64,000 bases of DNA from Ornithodoros turicata (taxonomy: Eukaryota > Arthropoda > Arachnida > Ixodida > Argasidae), in assembly GCF_037126465.1 (NCBI RefSeq), contig NC_088203.1:86614668-86678667 (forward strand), read 5' to 3'. How positions within the stretch are numbered: the stretch's first letter is position 1; each line of letters opens with the position of its first letter. The notes beneath the pieces are model-generated. The model was not told the origin of the DNA. It searched no databases and worked only from the letters and a program-made list of their open reading frames with translations. Made by a program: the position numbers and the translations under genes. Shown here piece after piece: positions 1 to 10,292 of the stretch.

Positions 1-2758
1 ATTTTTTGAAGCATAACCAAAGGTATGCAGGCACTTTACACTCAAAAATTGCATGTTTTACTGTTTCTGTGCGACTACAAAGCGCGCAGTTCCGTCTACT
101 GGTCTTACCCCATAAATAGAATCTGTCTTTCACAGGTAGTACTCCATGCCCTATTCTCCACAACAGCGATTTCCTTTTACTATCCAACCAGAAGCTATTC
201 AGTCTTCTCCATCCCTCTCGTGGTATCTGGGAAGAGGAGTTCTCAACAAATTCTTTCCTCAAGTCATTGTATATTTCCACGACCTTGCAATCGCCATAGT
301 CCTTATTATTGTTCAACGTTTTAAGCTGTACAAGAGCCTGTTTCGCTACTTTGTATAGTCTTGGCTGGTTTTCAGACATTGGGACTCTATGATCAATGCT
401 TTCTTGCCTAAAAAGTTTTATGTTAGTGCCCAGCCAAAATCTCGATAAGAGTTTCCCGGAACCTTCCTGAGTTAGCATCCTGTAAGCTCCATGTACCGCG
501 TATGCCTGTGCCAAATGTCGAAAGTCCGGAATTTGCAGGCCACCATCCTCTATTGGAAGCTTTAATCTTTCTTGCGCCACCCACTGGGTCTTTCCACTCC
601 AAATGAAGCTAAAACAACATTTCTCTATTCCTCGGCATACATCCCGAGATGGGTGAATGACCGAGAACAAGTATGTGTACTTTGGCACCACGATCGCTTT
701 AATGACCTGTGCTCTAGCCATCAGTGACATTGCAGGCTCGTCGTGATCGTTCATAATCTTTTCGACTGCTGCCTTCAAGTAGGACCAATTCTTGCAAGAC
801 GCTCCATGCTTATCAAATAGGATACCTAAAATTTTTACTTCATCAACAACTTTGAGCCCTAGATCTCTCCTTGGGTACTCGCCCCCCATGTACAGCATTT
901 TCGATTTCTCTTTGTTAATTTTCGCTCCACTTCTTGTCCCATATTCTTCTAAAACCTGCAATGCGTTCTCCACGTCCTTTTCACTCTGAACAATCATTGA
1001 CAAGTCGTCTGCATAGGCGACTATTGTCTTTGTCTGTGCTGAGCCAGGTATTCCCACTCCCTTGATTGATGAACACTGATAGAGCTCTCGCAAGAGGCGA
1101 TCAAATGCCAGGACGTACAAAAGAGGAGAAAGAGGGCAACCCTGCCTTACACCTCTTCGAATAGTAAATTCCTTCCCTAGACAACCGTTGATGAGCAACC
1201 TGCTCTTGCATCCTCTATACATCGCTCCTATAGTGCTTACTATTTCATTTTCTGCTTCGACTTGTTCTAGCGTTTCCCTCAAAAACGCATGTTTCAACCT
1301 ATCAAAGGCCTTTTCTTGATCAAAGGCCATTAAAATACTTCGTACGTCCCTCTCCGCTAACCACTGTATTACATCCCTGATTTCCCAAAGTTTGTCCTGT
1401 ATTTTTCGACCACCGACTGCAGCCCCCTGAAATGGAGATATCCAGTTTTCCATGTTTTTTTGTAGCCTCTTTACTAGAACCTTTGCTAGAATTTTGTAGT
1501 CTACGTTTAAAAGTGTTATCGGCCTCCAGGCTCCCAACTGCTCCTTTCGCTGGGGGTCCTTGCATAACAAAGTAACGGTTCCCTCCATAAACTCGTCTGG
1601 TAGTGATCCCTGTTTTAGAGAGTTATTAAGCACCTTAACCAGAGAGGGACCCAGGAGGTTCCAATACTGCTTGTAGAACTCAGCAGGCAACCCATCGGGT
1701 CCAGGTGCTTTTCTGTTTTTCAGGCTACGGACAACCTGAACAACCTCCTCGCAGTTCAGTTCAACACCCCTGCGGGTGTAATCGGAACTGAAACGGTCCG
1801 ACTCTGTGAGGTCTCCCCCGTACAAGTCTGAGAAGAACTCTCTGGCCATTTCAGCTATTTGTCTCTGACCAGTGATTCTGCTGCCGTTTTTCATTAGAGC
1901 CTCCATTGGTGGCTGAGCTGAAGAAAGATGTTTGGAGAGGAGCCTTCGGGAGCACCAGGCTTCCTTCTCAATTTTATTTTTCGCCGCCAAATACCTTACT
2001 GCCTCCCACCGCTCCTCCCTCAGGAGTGCCAGGTGATCGTTGGCAGAAGAAAATGTCACACCGGAAAGAAACCCAGTGCCAGTTTGTTGAAGTTGGCGCA
2101 GATGTGCCTGAAGTCTGCATGTCAAAGCACGCTTCTCATGGGCCTTTTTCCGGCCCCAGGCTCTCAGACAGTTCCTGATGTCATCTTTGAGTTTTACCCA
2201 CCAAGCAAATGTACTGTCACTCTCCCGAGTCACTCTCTCAATTAAGGTCTGTATGTCCGCATGAATTTCTGGACACTGCAGTAATTTGGTGTTCATGCGC
2301 CAGGGGTGTCGGGAGCCTGGAAAACCCACTTTTGTCAATTCAACTAAAACTCCCTTATGATCAGAGATGTCAATGGTCTCCATCGTCTGAATATTTTCTA
2401 CATTACCCAACAAGTGACTTGACACATAAATTCTGTCTAGTCTACTTCCCCCCAATTTATTTAGTCGTGTGAACCCATTTCCTCCTCCTCTAGCAAGTGT
2501 CCAAGCGTCTGCCAACTTAAAAGCATCTATAGCCTGCCGCAACTCTGCAGCTCCAGAAACGTTTTTATGTACACCCGATGGTGTATCTTTTGCATCAATT
2601 ACACAGTTGAAATCACCTCCCACAATGAAACTGTAAGCTCCAATGAAATAGTAAGGAAGCTCATCTCTATAAAACTCCCCCGACTCATTTGCTTTATTTG
2701 GCCCATATATATTGATCAGTCTAAGCAACGTGCCATCATTATCTATGTCTTTCTCGAA
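1..2758 (-). CDS. Tx1-like LINE ORF2, endonuclease C-terminal half plus reverse transcriptase (partial, no stop in window)
   Basis: The minus frame is open for about 919 codons from 2758 to the window edge. The frame register is the same at every motif I checked. In order: endonuclease block LINIYGPN (about 2705-2725), GGDFNCVIDA (about 2590-2620), the ISDHKG catalytic His block near 2370, RT fingers KAPGPDGLPAEFYK (about 1670-1715), palm A AFDQEKAFDRL (about 1298-1325), RRGVRQGCPLSP (about 1120-1165), palm C YADD (about 1004-1015), and a C-terminal Cys-His cluster CALCSRTETVKHAIFEC (about 35-90). This is the enzyme that nicks the target and reverse-transcribes the LINE RNA. The N-terminal endonuclease part lies beyond the inserted LINE at 6291-6635. 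I see no in-frame stop. The real C-terminus is outside the window. Confidence 0.85.
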
Positions 2759-3021
2759 CGAAGAGGGACGAATTGCTCCATAAGGGCAGGAAGCAGAAGT
2801 TAACTTGTGCGTCCTTGGGACTATCCGGTGCTGCCAAAATATTTATCAATGAACATTTGTCACCGTCAAATAAACAACTGATGGGCGCTGCGGTAGCACG
2901 AAAAAAGATAACAAACTGGAAGCATCTGTGGACAAACAAAGGAAAGATTTATGCCAGGAAATCTGATGACTCTCCAGTTCTACAGATCAAAACCAAGGAA
3001 GATATCAATTTTATGTCGTAG
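2759..3021 (+). pseudogene. C-terminal remnant of L2/CR1-like LINE ORF1
   Basis: About 87 codons survive, ending in a stop at 3019-3021. The frame reads KRDELLHKGRK, then IFINEHLSPSNKQLMG, then WTNKGKIYARKSDDSP. This is the conserved C-terminal block of ORF1 proteins in L2/CR1-type LINEs, where a coiled-coil protein ends in an INEHL...W..GKI..R motif. The N-terminal part is missing because of the usual 5' truncation during retrotransposition. ORF2 opens 35 bp downstream (frame open from 3057), consistent with a bicistronic element. No ATG lies in this fragment, so it is not expected to be translated by itself. Confidence 0.75.
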
Positions 3022-3110
3022 GGCTGAGACGGCGAGTGCACCTTTGGTTCTTGTGACCGATCAGTATTTCTGCTCCATATTTCTCTCTACAGGACCTAGA
3101 CGAGAAATAT

Positions 3111-5969
3111 TTGTGTAACACATTTTCTTTGTTTCATTTAAATGTGCGTAGTTTAAATAAACATTACGATGAACTATGTTCATTAATTACATCAACAGAA
3201 AATCCCATAACTGTATTTGGGCTTTCTGAAACTTGGTTGAGAAAGGATAATGAAATATACTACTCATTTCAAGGCTATAACACAGAATTTTCCAGTCGCA
3301 CAGTCGGTTGCCACGGTGGAGTAGCGCTACTTGTGAATGAGGTGTTGCCGTACAGGCTGAGAGGAGACATTATAATCGAGTGCGATTTCTGCGAATCTAT
3401 TTTTGTGGAGGTCTCTTCTGACTTTTTTAGTCCTGACTCATTAGCATTTAAGGGTAAAAACGTTATAATTGGTGTCATATATAGGTCGCCCCAGTGTAGC
3501 GTGACTGACTTTCTTGTAAAACTAGACGAAGTTCTTAGTGGTCTCCTTCTCTCCCAATACAACGTTATAATAATGGGTGACATTAACATCAACATGCTTC
3601 AACATAGTCAGTCCAGTGAGTACTTGCATACTTTGCTTGCGAATGGTATGGATCAGTGGATCCGAGAGCCCACTCGTACTCCGGCTGACTGTGACGGCAC
3701 CTTAATAGATCATGTCATATCGAATTTGAACGCGACTGTTTTCAAAGCTGGGGTGGTACCGTGCGATATGACGGATCATGATATCATCTTTGCTGTTGGA
3801 TTGTTATCGTGTCATGTTATCACAGAACAAGTGACTCGTTCCCAAATCTGCGACTTTGATGTGGCAAGAACACTCCTGGGTGGTGTGGATTGGTCCTTTG
3901 TAAACACTGACATTTCCGCTGCTGCTAAGTTTAGTACATTCCACAAAGTGCTCCTCGAATGTGTTGACGCATCATCTAGAACCATTTTGCGATCTCGGAG
4001 ACAGATCAGACGTAAGCCATGGGTTACGGCTGCCTTGTTGCGATCCATAAACCATCGCGCTAATATGTATCAAAAGGTGCGCAATAATCCTGATAATTTG
4101 AGAATAAAAGAACGGTACATAAGATATCGGAATCTGACGACGAAATTACTACGCGTGTCAAAGAGAAATTATTTTCAACAAAAATTTTCTGCCGCGTTTG
4201 GAAATCCACGACAATCGTGGAATCTTATCAATAGTGCATTAGGGAAGGTGAAGCCAACTTCTGCTGTCTTAAACATAATGGATGACACCGGAACCCAAAC
4301 TAGTAATCAGAAAGCTATATGTAACATATTGAACAAACATTTCTTAAGTGTTGTTTCACCGGTAGTTGCTGGCGATAATGAAAGGCAAGACAATATTTTG
4401 CCATCCCACAACGAATACACGTGTTTCTTTTCACCTTCTTGTCCCGGCGAAGTAGAATCAGTCATTCGGAGACTGAAACAAACCGCAGCTGTGGGGTACG
4501 ATAAGATATCGGTTTCCTTTCTCAAGAACACAGTATGCTTGATATCTGAACCCTTGTCGTGTATTTTTAATGAGCTGATAAGCGAAGGATGTTTTCCTGA
4601 TGAATTAAAAATTGCCAAGGTCTGCCCTATTTTTAAAAAAGGTAGTAGAGTACAACCGGAGAATTACAGGCCAATATCTATCTTGCCCACACTTGCTAAA
4701 ATATTTGAACGTCTACTGCTTACTAGACTTGAGGACTTTTTTCAGAAACACAATTTATTATCAGACTTTCAGTTTGGATTCCGTAGAAATAAATCAACGG
4801 AATTGGCTGCCCTCTCCATTAGTGAACTGATTAAACGTAATATAGAATCAAAATTGTTAACCATGGGCGTTTTTGTGGATCTTAAAAAAGCGTTCGACAC
4901 TATAGATCATTCTCTATTGTGCATAAAATTGGAACGCTATGGAGTCCGTGGCGTCGCTCACAGTTTAATACGTAATTATCTTCGGAATCGAAGACAATTT
5001 GTACAACTCGGGGAAACGTCTTCATTTCTTGGGTCCAATTCTACTGGTGTTCCACAAGGATCCATTTTGGGACCGTTTTTATTTCTTGTTTACATAAACG
5101 ACTTGGCTTCATACCTTAACTCTCAAACAATCTTATATGCAGATGACACATCAATCTTTGTTGAGAGTCATGACGTTGTGGACTTGTATGCAAAAGCTAA
5201 TAACGTTCTTTTAAGGTTAAACACCTGGTTAACTTACAATCAACTCGTAGTCAGTCCAGCCAAATCATCCTATGTCTTATTCAAGCCACCACAAGTGCAC
5301 ATTCGATCACACGGCATATCTCTGGCCCTAGGTGCACATATCATTGAGAGACGTTCGTCAGTTAAACTGTTAGGCTTAGTGTTTGATGAACATCTCTCAT
5401 GGCATGAACATATTTCGCACATCTGTCAAAAAATATACTCAGGTATATATGCTATTGTAAAACTTCGATATCTCTTTCCCTTATCAGTTCTCAGAACAGT
5501 ATACATGTCACATATTCAAAGTTATATATCTTATGGCATTGAATGTTATGCATTGACATACCGGTCCACGACACATCCAGTGCGCATAGCCCAGAATAAG
5601 GCGCTTCGTGCCATGTTATCGCTATCGCCTCAAGAAAGTGTCTCTTTTGTATATCATGTTTTCAATATACCGTCGGTTCAGGTTTTGCTTATGCGTAGAT
5701 TGTGTGTAATTGTTTTCAAACTGCGGCACAGTCTAATTTCCGTACCGTTTGTAAGTTTACAGGCCAAGACCTGCGTAATCCCATTAAGGAATCAGGGATC
5801 ATTTGTCTTGACTTTGCCTAGTATTCGAACCAACTATGGCTACTTTTCTTTCCAGTATTTCGCGGCCAAAGTTTGGAACTCGCTTCCACCTTATATTCAT
5901 ACTTGTAATTCGTTAGTGGTTCTCAGGAAGATGATTCATGATTATTTCATGGGTGAAAGCGCTGTGTAA
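3111..5969 (+). CDS. L2/CR1-like LINE ORF2: apurinic-like endonuclease and reverse transcriptase, intact
   Basis: The ORF is 952 codons from a TTG at 3111, but the frame is open from 3057 and the true start is uncertain because no ATG is near. The N-terminal endonuclease shows FHLNVRSLN (about residues 8-16), GLSETWL (about 38-44), GDININM (about 153-159) and the TDHD catalytic His block (about 222-225). The reverse transcriptase shows YRPISILP, then FVDLKKAFDTIDH (about 585-597), GVPQGSILGP (about 643-652) and YADDTSIFV (about 676-684). The C-terminus ends with the FAAKVWNSLPP block common in CR1/L2 proteins. There is no RNase H domain. All catalytic motifs look intact and there is no stop or frameshift. 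The copy's 5' truncation would still prevent autonomous expression. Confidence 0.88.
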   Translation: MCNTFSLFHLNVRSLNKHYDELCSLITSTENPITVFGLSETWLRKDNEIYYSFQGYNTEFSSRTVGCHGGVALLVNEVLPYRLRGDIIIECDFCESIFVEVSSDFFSPDSLAFKGKNVIIGVIYRSPQCSVTDFLVKLDEVLSGLLLSQYNVIIMGDININMLQHSQSSEYLHTLLANGMDQWIREPTRTPADCDGTLIDHVISNLNATVFKAGVVPCDMTDHDIIFAVGLLSCHVITEQVTRSQICDFDVARTLLGGVDWSFVNTDISAAAKFSTFHKVLLECVDASSRTILRSRRQIRRKPWVTAALLRSINHRANMYQKVRNNPDNLRIKERYIRYRNLTTKLLRVSKRNYFQQKFSAAFGNPRQSWNLINSALGKVKPTSAVLNIMDDTGTQTSNQKAICNILNKHFLSVVSPVVAGDNERQDNILPSHNEYTCFFSPSCPGEVESVIRRLKQTAAVGYDKISVSFLKNTVCLISEPLSCIFNELISEGCFPDELKIAKVCPIFKKGSRVQPENYRPISILPTLAKIFERLLLTRLEDFFQKHNLLSDFQFGFRRNKSTELAALSISELIKRNIESKLLTMGVFVDLKKAFDTIDHSLLCIKLERYGVRGVAHSLIRNYLRNRRQFVQLGETSSFLGSNSTGVPQGSILGPFLFLVYINDLASYLNSQTILYADDTSIFVESHDVVDLYAKANNVLLRLNTWLTYNQLVVSPAKSSYVLFKPPQVHIRSHGISLALGAHIIERRSSVKLLGLVFDEHLSWHEHISHICQKIYSGIYAIVKLRYLFPLSVLRTVYMSHIQSYISYGIECYALTYRSTTHPVRIAQNKALRAMLSLSPQESVSFVYHVFNIPSVQVLLMRRLCVIVFKLRHSLISVPFVSLQAKTCVIPLRNQGSFVLTLPSIRTNYGYFSFQYFAAKVWNSLPPYIHTCNSLVVLRKMIHDYFMGESAV

Positions 5970-6290
5970 TTGTCGTTGGTGCTTTACATATCAGGTGTTG
6001 ACTCTTCATGTTGTTGATATTGGTGTTTTCTTCTTTGATTGAAATGTCCTGGTCCTGTATGAGTCGTTTGTAATACTAATTATATTTTATTTTTTATTTT
6101 GTGTTTCCTAGCGATCACTGTCGTATGTCAGCTTGAGTTGTATTCATACAATATTGGATCAATTCCACGCCTATGGCGTATGATCCTTCTAATTCGTGCC
6201 GTATAATGCATTCAATTTCTTTACCCCATTTTGTATGGCATTACCTCTGTACAAGCTGTAAAATAAAACATTTGAACTGAACTGAACTGA

Positions 6291-6635
6291 AACTACGGTT
6301 ACTATTCTCCCGTGCAGGTCCTTCTCAAACTTGATAACTTTGACCTCTCTTGGTTTTAAGAAGATAATGCCGACCCCTCGTGAGTTATGAGTTCCGTAGC
6401 TCCAATAAGACAATGTGTTGAAACATCTGTCAAAGTCTTTTGCCTCCAGCTGTTTGTGCCAATGCGATTCTTGAATGAATATACAATTCACGCCTAAAAA
6501 CCTTGCTAGGTCTATGACTTCGTTTTGTTTCACTCTACTTCTAAATCCCCTTACATTAAACGTTAATAATTTGAAAGTCATTGACGAAGTCGGGGAAGGG
6601 TTCAAGAAAAACACGCCGGAGAACAGCAATCTCAT
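6291..6635 (-). pseudogene. Tx1-like LINE ORF2, N-terminal endonuclease part cut off by LINE insertion
   Basis: The frame starts at ATG 6635; an in-frame ATG 18 codons later begins MTFKLLTFNVRGFRSRVKQ and is the likelier start by comparison with the family. FNVRGFRS (metal-binding Asn), CIFIQESHW (catalytic Glu), GTHNSRGVGIIF and HGRIVTVV follow, matching the first third of an L1/Tx1 endonuclease. Reading then passes into the inserted LINE tail and stops at 6189. The remaining endonuclease continues at 2758. ORF1 ends at 6649, about 13 bp before the upstream ATG, so the two ORFs are closely spaced. Confidence 0.8.
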
Positions 6636-6648
6636 CTAGACACGCACC

Positions 6649-7866
6649 TTAGGCGCATTTACCCGCCCTCTTCCTTCTCTTCGATATCCTCCTCCTTTTC
6701 AAAGTCATACCCCTATCATTCCTCTCACTACTGTCACTCACACGCCCTTCACTTTCAGATACCAGAGTAGCTACGCTCTCTCCACTATCCGACGCCTCGT
6801 TATTTGACCCACGAGACGCACAAAGCGTTGGGGTGGTTGATGCGTCCGACACATTCCCTGGGTCACCACTAGAGCGATTTTCGAGCACCTCAACTTTCTT
6901 TATGTCCACCCTACTACACCCTTCTACATCCTCCGGCTCCTCCGTACCCTGGCTTTCGTCATCCTCAGCATCTTGCTTGTTCTGATGCTGAAGCTGATGA
7001 ACCACTGCACTTTCCTCCTGAAGTGCGCGCTGATTTTCTTTATCTTCTTTTCCCGCGATATTTTCCTGCATTTCTACCGAATTTTCACCGCCATCATCCA
7101 CATCTACCGAATTTTCCACATCCTGAGCGACACCATTGTTCCCCTCCTTGTCCTTGTCCGTGTTTCCCAAACAAGGAAAATTCTCGTCGGAAATCCACGG
7201 AGTGTGAACAGGATCAGGAACTCCTCCCCACACCGAATCTCTAACGTCGGCTGGGACGTTCCGTTTCCTCTCCTTTGCTGCCTTACACTTCCCACATTCT
7301 CCTTCATAGAAGGAGCTACACCACCGGCATCTAAGGGCCTTACAGTCACGAGCTAAATGGTCTGTCGCGTCACACTTAGCACACCTTCGAGTAACCCCGT
7401 GGTACAGACATTCAACACGGGTCCCTCTCACCGTCAAAAAGTTGGGAAGTTCCCCTCTAAGCTCCATGAGAACGAAACGCGTACCCGTCTCGCAGTCGTC
7501 GTGGTCACCACCGTACTTCTCCCTCTGTGTCTTAATTACAACACCGTAGTTCCCAAGTTCCTTCTCTAAGTCTGTGTCAGGATAATCAATCGGGTACCTG
7601 AACACCGTGACCCTCCTCATCTTTGCTCCCAAATAAAACGCATCAACTTTTTTCCCCCCAATCACAACCGATCCTTCCTCCTTAAGCAACCTCACTCCTT
7701 CCAAATCATTCATTACCACCTCATAATAACCATACCCTTGATTCTGCGCACCACGAACTTTACCAGGCGCGACACGTTTACAAGCATCCAACACATCTTT
7801 TCCGAAATAACCCTGCGGGGCTCGCACTTTGAACACCAAGATGCGGTCATCTTGGTTGTCGTACAT
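6649..7866 (-). CDS. Tx1-like LINE ORF1 protein with zinc knuckle
   Basis: The protein is 405 residues and intact. An RNA-binding-like fold is suggested by residues about 1-140 (VTVFRYPIDYPDTDLEKEL...GVV, then TRFVLMEL). A CCHC knuckle CAKCDATDHLARDC sits near residue 160, and a second Cys cluster CRWCSSFYEGECGKC follows directly. The C-terminal half is acidic and low-complexity, then ends in a very basic tail (LKRRRISKRRKRAGK). This order (RRM-like, knuckle, acidic linker, basic tail) fits the ORF1 RNA chaperone of Tx1-type elements, which packages element RNA. The ATG at 7864-7866 is the first in frame. The open frame beside a split ORF2 suggests that the interrupting LINE arrived recently. 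Confidence 0.8.
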   Translation of the reverse strand: MYDNQDDRILVFKVRAPQGYFGKDVLDACKRVAPGKVRGAQNQGYGYYEVVMNDLEGVRLLKEEGSVVIGGKKVDAFYLGAKMRRVTVFRYPIDYPDTDLEKELGNYGVVIKTQREKYGGDHDDCETGTRFVLMELRGELPNFLTVRGTRVECLYHGVTRRCAKCDATDHLARDCKALRCRWCSSFYEGECGKCKAAKERKRNVPADVRDSVWGGVPDPVHTPWISDENFPCLGNTDKDKEGNNGVAQDVENSVDVDDGGENSVEMQENIAGKEDKENQRALQEESAVVHQLQHQNKQDAEDDESQGTEEPEDVEGCSRVDIKKVEVLENRSSGDPGNVSDASTTPTLCASRGSNNEASDSGESVATLVSESEGRVSDSSERNDRGMTLKRRRISKRRKRAGKCA

Positions 7867-7999
7867 TTTAGCTTAGCCGGTGTCTCAACCGGGAGACACG
7901 GCTTCGCAACAACAACCACAAAGTGCCAGTTACAAGCAACGAAAAGTGAAGAAATTATAAAGGAAAGAACTCGGTTAGGCCTAACAACAACAGAGCAGC

Positions 8000-8690
8000 A
8001 ACAGTGCACGTCTTACCACCTCGTCGTCTTCCTCCTTCCCTCACTAAATTTTGTGACTCTAAGAAACACTTGCACACGCACAACGTAACGTGTTTGCAGA
8101 GGAACAAATACTGGTAGAACATGTAACGAAATGGCTAGGCCACATGTGGAGCCGTCTGAGCTTGAGATTCAACCACACGGGTGAGGAGAACACGCATAGA
8201 TTGTTATTTCGGTAGCAAATAACAGTCACTAAAAATATTTCCTCCAACTGGTTAATATATTACTGCTTTAAGGACTGTGTTTGTTACTCAAACTACTCGA
8301 ACTAACCTAGCACAATCTCCACACCAAATTAATGTGGTTCTGCACGTTGCGCATGCATGGAGCCAGCCCCGTACGGTTAGCTACGTACGATACGATTAGC
8401 TACTGCTATCAGTGGTTTAAACGATGGTATAGACAGTTGAAATAGGAACAAAAATGGTACTTCCGCCCTGGTTTACCTTTTTTATACATACGCTTTTTAT
8501 ACATTTTCCTCTCACAGTGCAGCAGCAGCAGTTCGTCAAGTGCAACATTAAAAAGTACTCAACGGTAAACGTTCACGTTGCCTGAAGTGATAGTCAAAAT
8601 ATTGCTATTAGCATTTGTATCCATATTCATACATGCACATATCACATGTATTAGTGTGTTCTTCAAATGTACAGCAAAAAAGAAGTAACA
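8000..8690. other. Unassigned DNA upstream of the Tx1-like ORF1
   Basis: No coding pattern or recognisable repeat end is seen. Part of it may be 5'UTR of the Tx1-like LINE, whose 5' boundary I cannot place. Confidence 0.4.
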
Positions 8691-8699
8691 CATGTCCGT

Positions 8700-8918
8700 A
8701 AATAAGATCTTTCGGGGCAGCTAGTATTAGCTCTATAGAGACTGTATAGAAAATGTATACATTCTAGAGTCTGAAGACTGTATAGAAACTGTATAGAGTT
8801 TACCAGTTAAAAACCCTATACAGCTATCTATTTCCTATGCACAAGATTGACACGTACTAGACACGATAGATAGATTCTCTATAGGTCCTGTATAGAAACT
8901 AGAAAATCATTTTCATAA
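8700..8918 (+). repeat. CTGTATAGAAA-rich repeat, copy 1
   Basis: The segment repeats CTGTATAGAAA-like units (several between 8740 and 8800 and again near 8890). It closes with ACTAGAAAATCATTTTCATA followed by AGGG. A second, longer segment at 10,030-10,292 has the same vocabulary and the same closing block. The family is unknown to me. The G-run end recalls the GGG end of some DNA transposons, but there is no TTAA flank. Confidence 0.5.
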
Positions 8919-8920
8919 GG

Positions 8921-10020
8921 GATTCGTCGGACTGACAAAGATTGTGCTGAAAGATTCATAGTGCGCTATCCTGTGGGAGCTCCGTAGAGCATAATGTTCG
9001 GTAATTTTTTCCGTTGGTATAGCTCCTGAATTATTTATCGCAAATTTGAGTACATTAGACACGCTCTTCACATTTGGGGTGAAAAAGTGACCTTTACTTG
9101 CAAATTTCTGACTAAAGCTCGCAAAAAATATAATTAAACTTACGTTACACGACATTTGCATCAGCAGGTGGCAAAAACCCAGTAAGAACAAATGCCGTTT
9201 ACTGCATGAAACTATAGGTGGTGTAATTTTTCTTTTTTTCATAACTCGATGGCACGTTTTCTGGAACACCCTGTATGTGGTTGTATTGACTTTATCATGG
9301 TCATGCACCACATTCTGTGCACCACAGGAAATTTCAAACCAAAGGGGAGTTAACGTAGCATTTAAGAAAGCAATCAGCCATCATTTATTCCGTGAGGTAA
9401 TTTACTTTCTCGGAAAATATTTATATGTCCTGCATATGTCTTGCAAACTTAACCATTCGGACTTCAGCACATTTTAAGTGAAGTACAGTTAGTGAGATCG
9501 CACAGTTAGTGAAGGAGACTGAAATGACCATGGGCATTTCAAGCTCTTCACTCTTGTACACGATACGATGTATCAGATGCTTAGAGCTTTCTCTTTAGAA
9601 CGTGAAGAAAAGTTGTTCTGCACGAGGCAGGAGAACACGGGGCAAGCTGGAAGAATAGAATATTTTTGCTTGTCGTGGTGGACAGATAGCCGCGAAATTG
9701 TTCCAATTCTTTGTCCTCGCGTATGTGTATTTTACAAATGCTGAGCCCAGCACCGGAACACAAGATGCAAGTTTGGGATTACAGTACGACCAACTGTACG
9801 ACCAACAACACACGAGACTCTGGTGCGTAGATACACAACCTCAACCCGTGACACATCAACAGTGATAAAAACGATTTTGAAGTCCCTGTCAATGTAAGGC
9901 GCTTGTGAAAGAATGGTCAATGGCATGGCCCATAAAAAAGAAATGGAGTAAGATTCCTTGTAGTAAATTCTTTTTTTAGTACTGCATGTGCGTACATTGT
10001 GATGGGGTTCACAAAGTCAT
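8921..10020. other. Unassigned segment between the two CTGTATAGAAA repeats
   Basis: Short ORFs here show no family motifs. A CAGGGTGTTCCAGAAAA word lies at about 9257-9273 on the minus strand. Such words are common in arthropod repeats but cannot be assigned from one end. Confidence 0.35.
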
Positions 10021-10029
10021 AAAATACCA

Positions 10030-10292
10030 CGGCTGAATAAATACTGAATAGGAACTAGTTACAAAACAGACAGATTTCTGTATAAAACCTGTATAGAGTG
10101 TTCTTGTAGAGAAATTGATAAGTGCTGGTTACAAAGTGGTTAGGAATTCCTGTATAGAAAATATATACAGTGCGCTCAATAAATCCTCTATCCAGTTTTA
10201 ATCCACTTTCTATCTGCTAGATTGGGACTGAATAGGCTGGATACATCCTGGTTAAGACCTGTATACAAACTGGAAAATCATTTTTATAAGGG
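10030..10292 (+). repeat. CTGTATAGAAA-rich repeat, copy 2
   Basis: Shares CCTGTATAGAAA units and the closing block ACTGGAAAATCATTTTTATA followed by AGGGG with 8,700-8,918. The two copies are in the same orientation about 1.1 kb apart. Sequence after the closing block differs, so the block probably marks a repeat boundary. Confidence 0.5.

Larger units (their letters stand above)
2759..6290 (+). mobile_element. L2/CR1-like non-LTR retrotransposon, 5'-truncated in ORF1, inserted in the Tx1-like ORF2
   Basis: The copy begins inside ORF1 near 2759 and contains a complete ORF2. It has a 3'UTR of about 320 bp with AATAAA at 6262-6267 and ends in short tandem TGAAC units (6272-6290) instead of poly(A). 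Ending in short tandem repeats is typical of CR1/L2-type LINEs. On both sides the flanks resume the Tx1-like ORF2: the endonuclease block GRIVTVV on the right and EKDIDNDGTLL on the left. That defines the junctions to within a few bases. No convincing target-site duplication is visible; at most 2-3 A-rich bases are shared. The ORF is intact and the host ORF is hardly decayed, so the insertion looks recent. Confidence 0.85.
1..7900 (-). mobile_element. Tx1/L1-like non-LTR retrotransposon, split by a younger LINE, running off the left edge
   Basis: A two-ORF LINE reads on the minus strand. ORF1 (nucleic-acid binding, zinc knuckle) lies at 6649-7866 and ORF2 (endonuclease-reverse transcriptase) begins at 6635. 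ORF2 is broken at 6291/2758 by a plus-strand LINE and resumes from 2758 down to base 1 without a stop. The 5' boundary is not visible; about 130 bp above the ORF1 start look like 5'UTR. The RT wording (EKAFDRL, RRGVRQGCPLSP, YADDLSMIV) is of the L1/Tx1 type rather than the I/Jockey type seen elsewhere here. Apart from the insertion both ORFs are open, so the copy was young when it was hit. The 3' end lies outside the window. Confidence 0.85.

Noticed and set aside
3275..4618. Antisense ORFs inside the L2/CR1-like ORF2
   Set aside because: Shadows of the intact sense ORF.
9257..9273. CAGGGTGTTCC word (and CAGGGTGTTTATT at 24,270) as transposon ends
   Set aside because: Only single ends are seen, with no partner end or target duplication.
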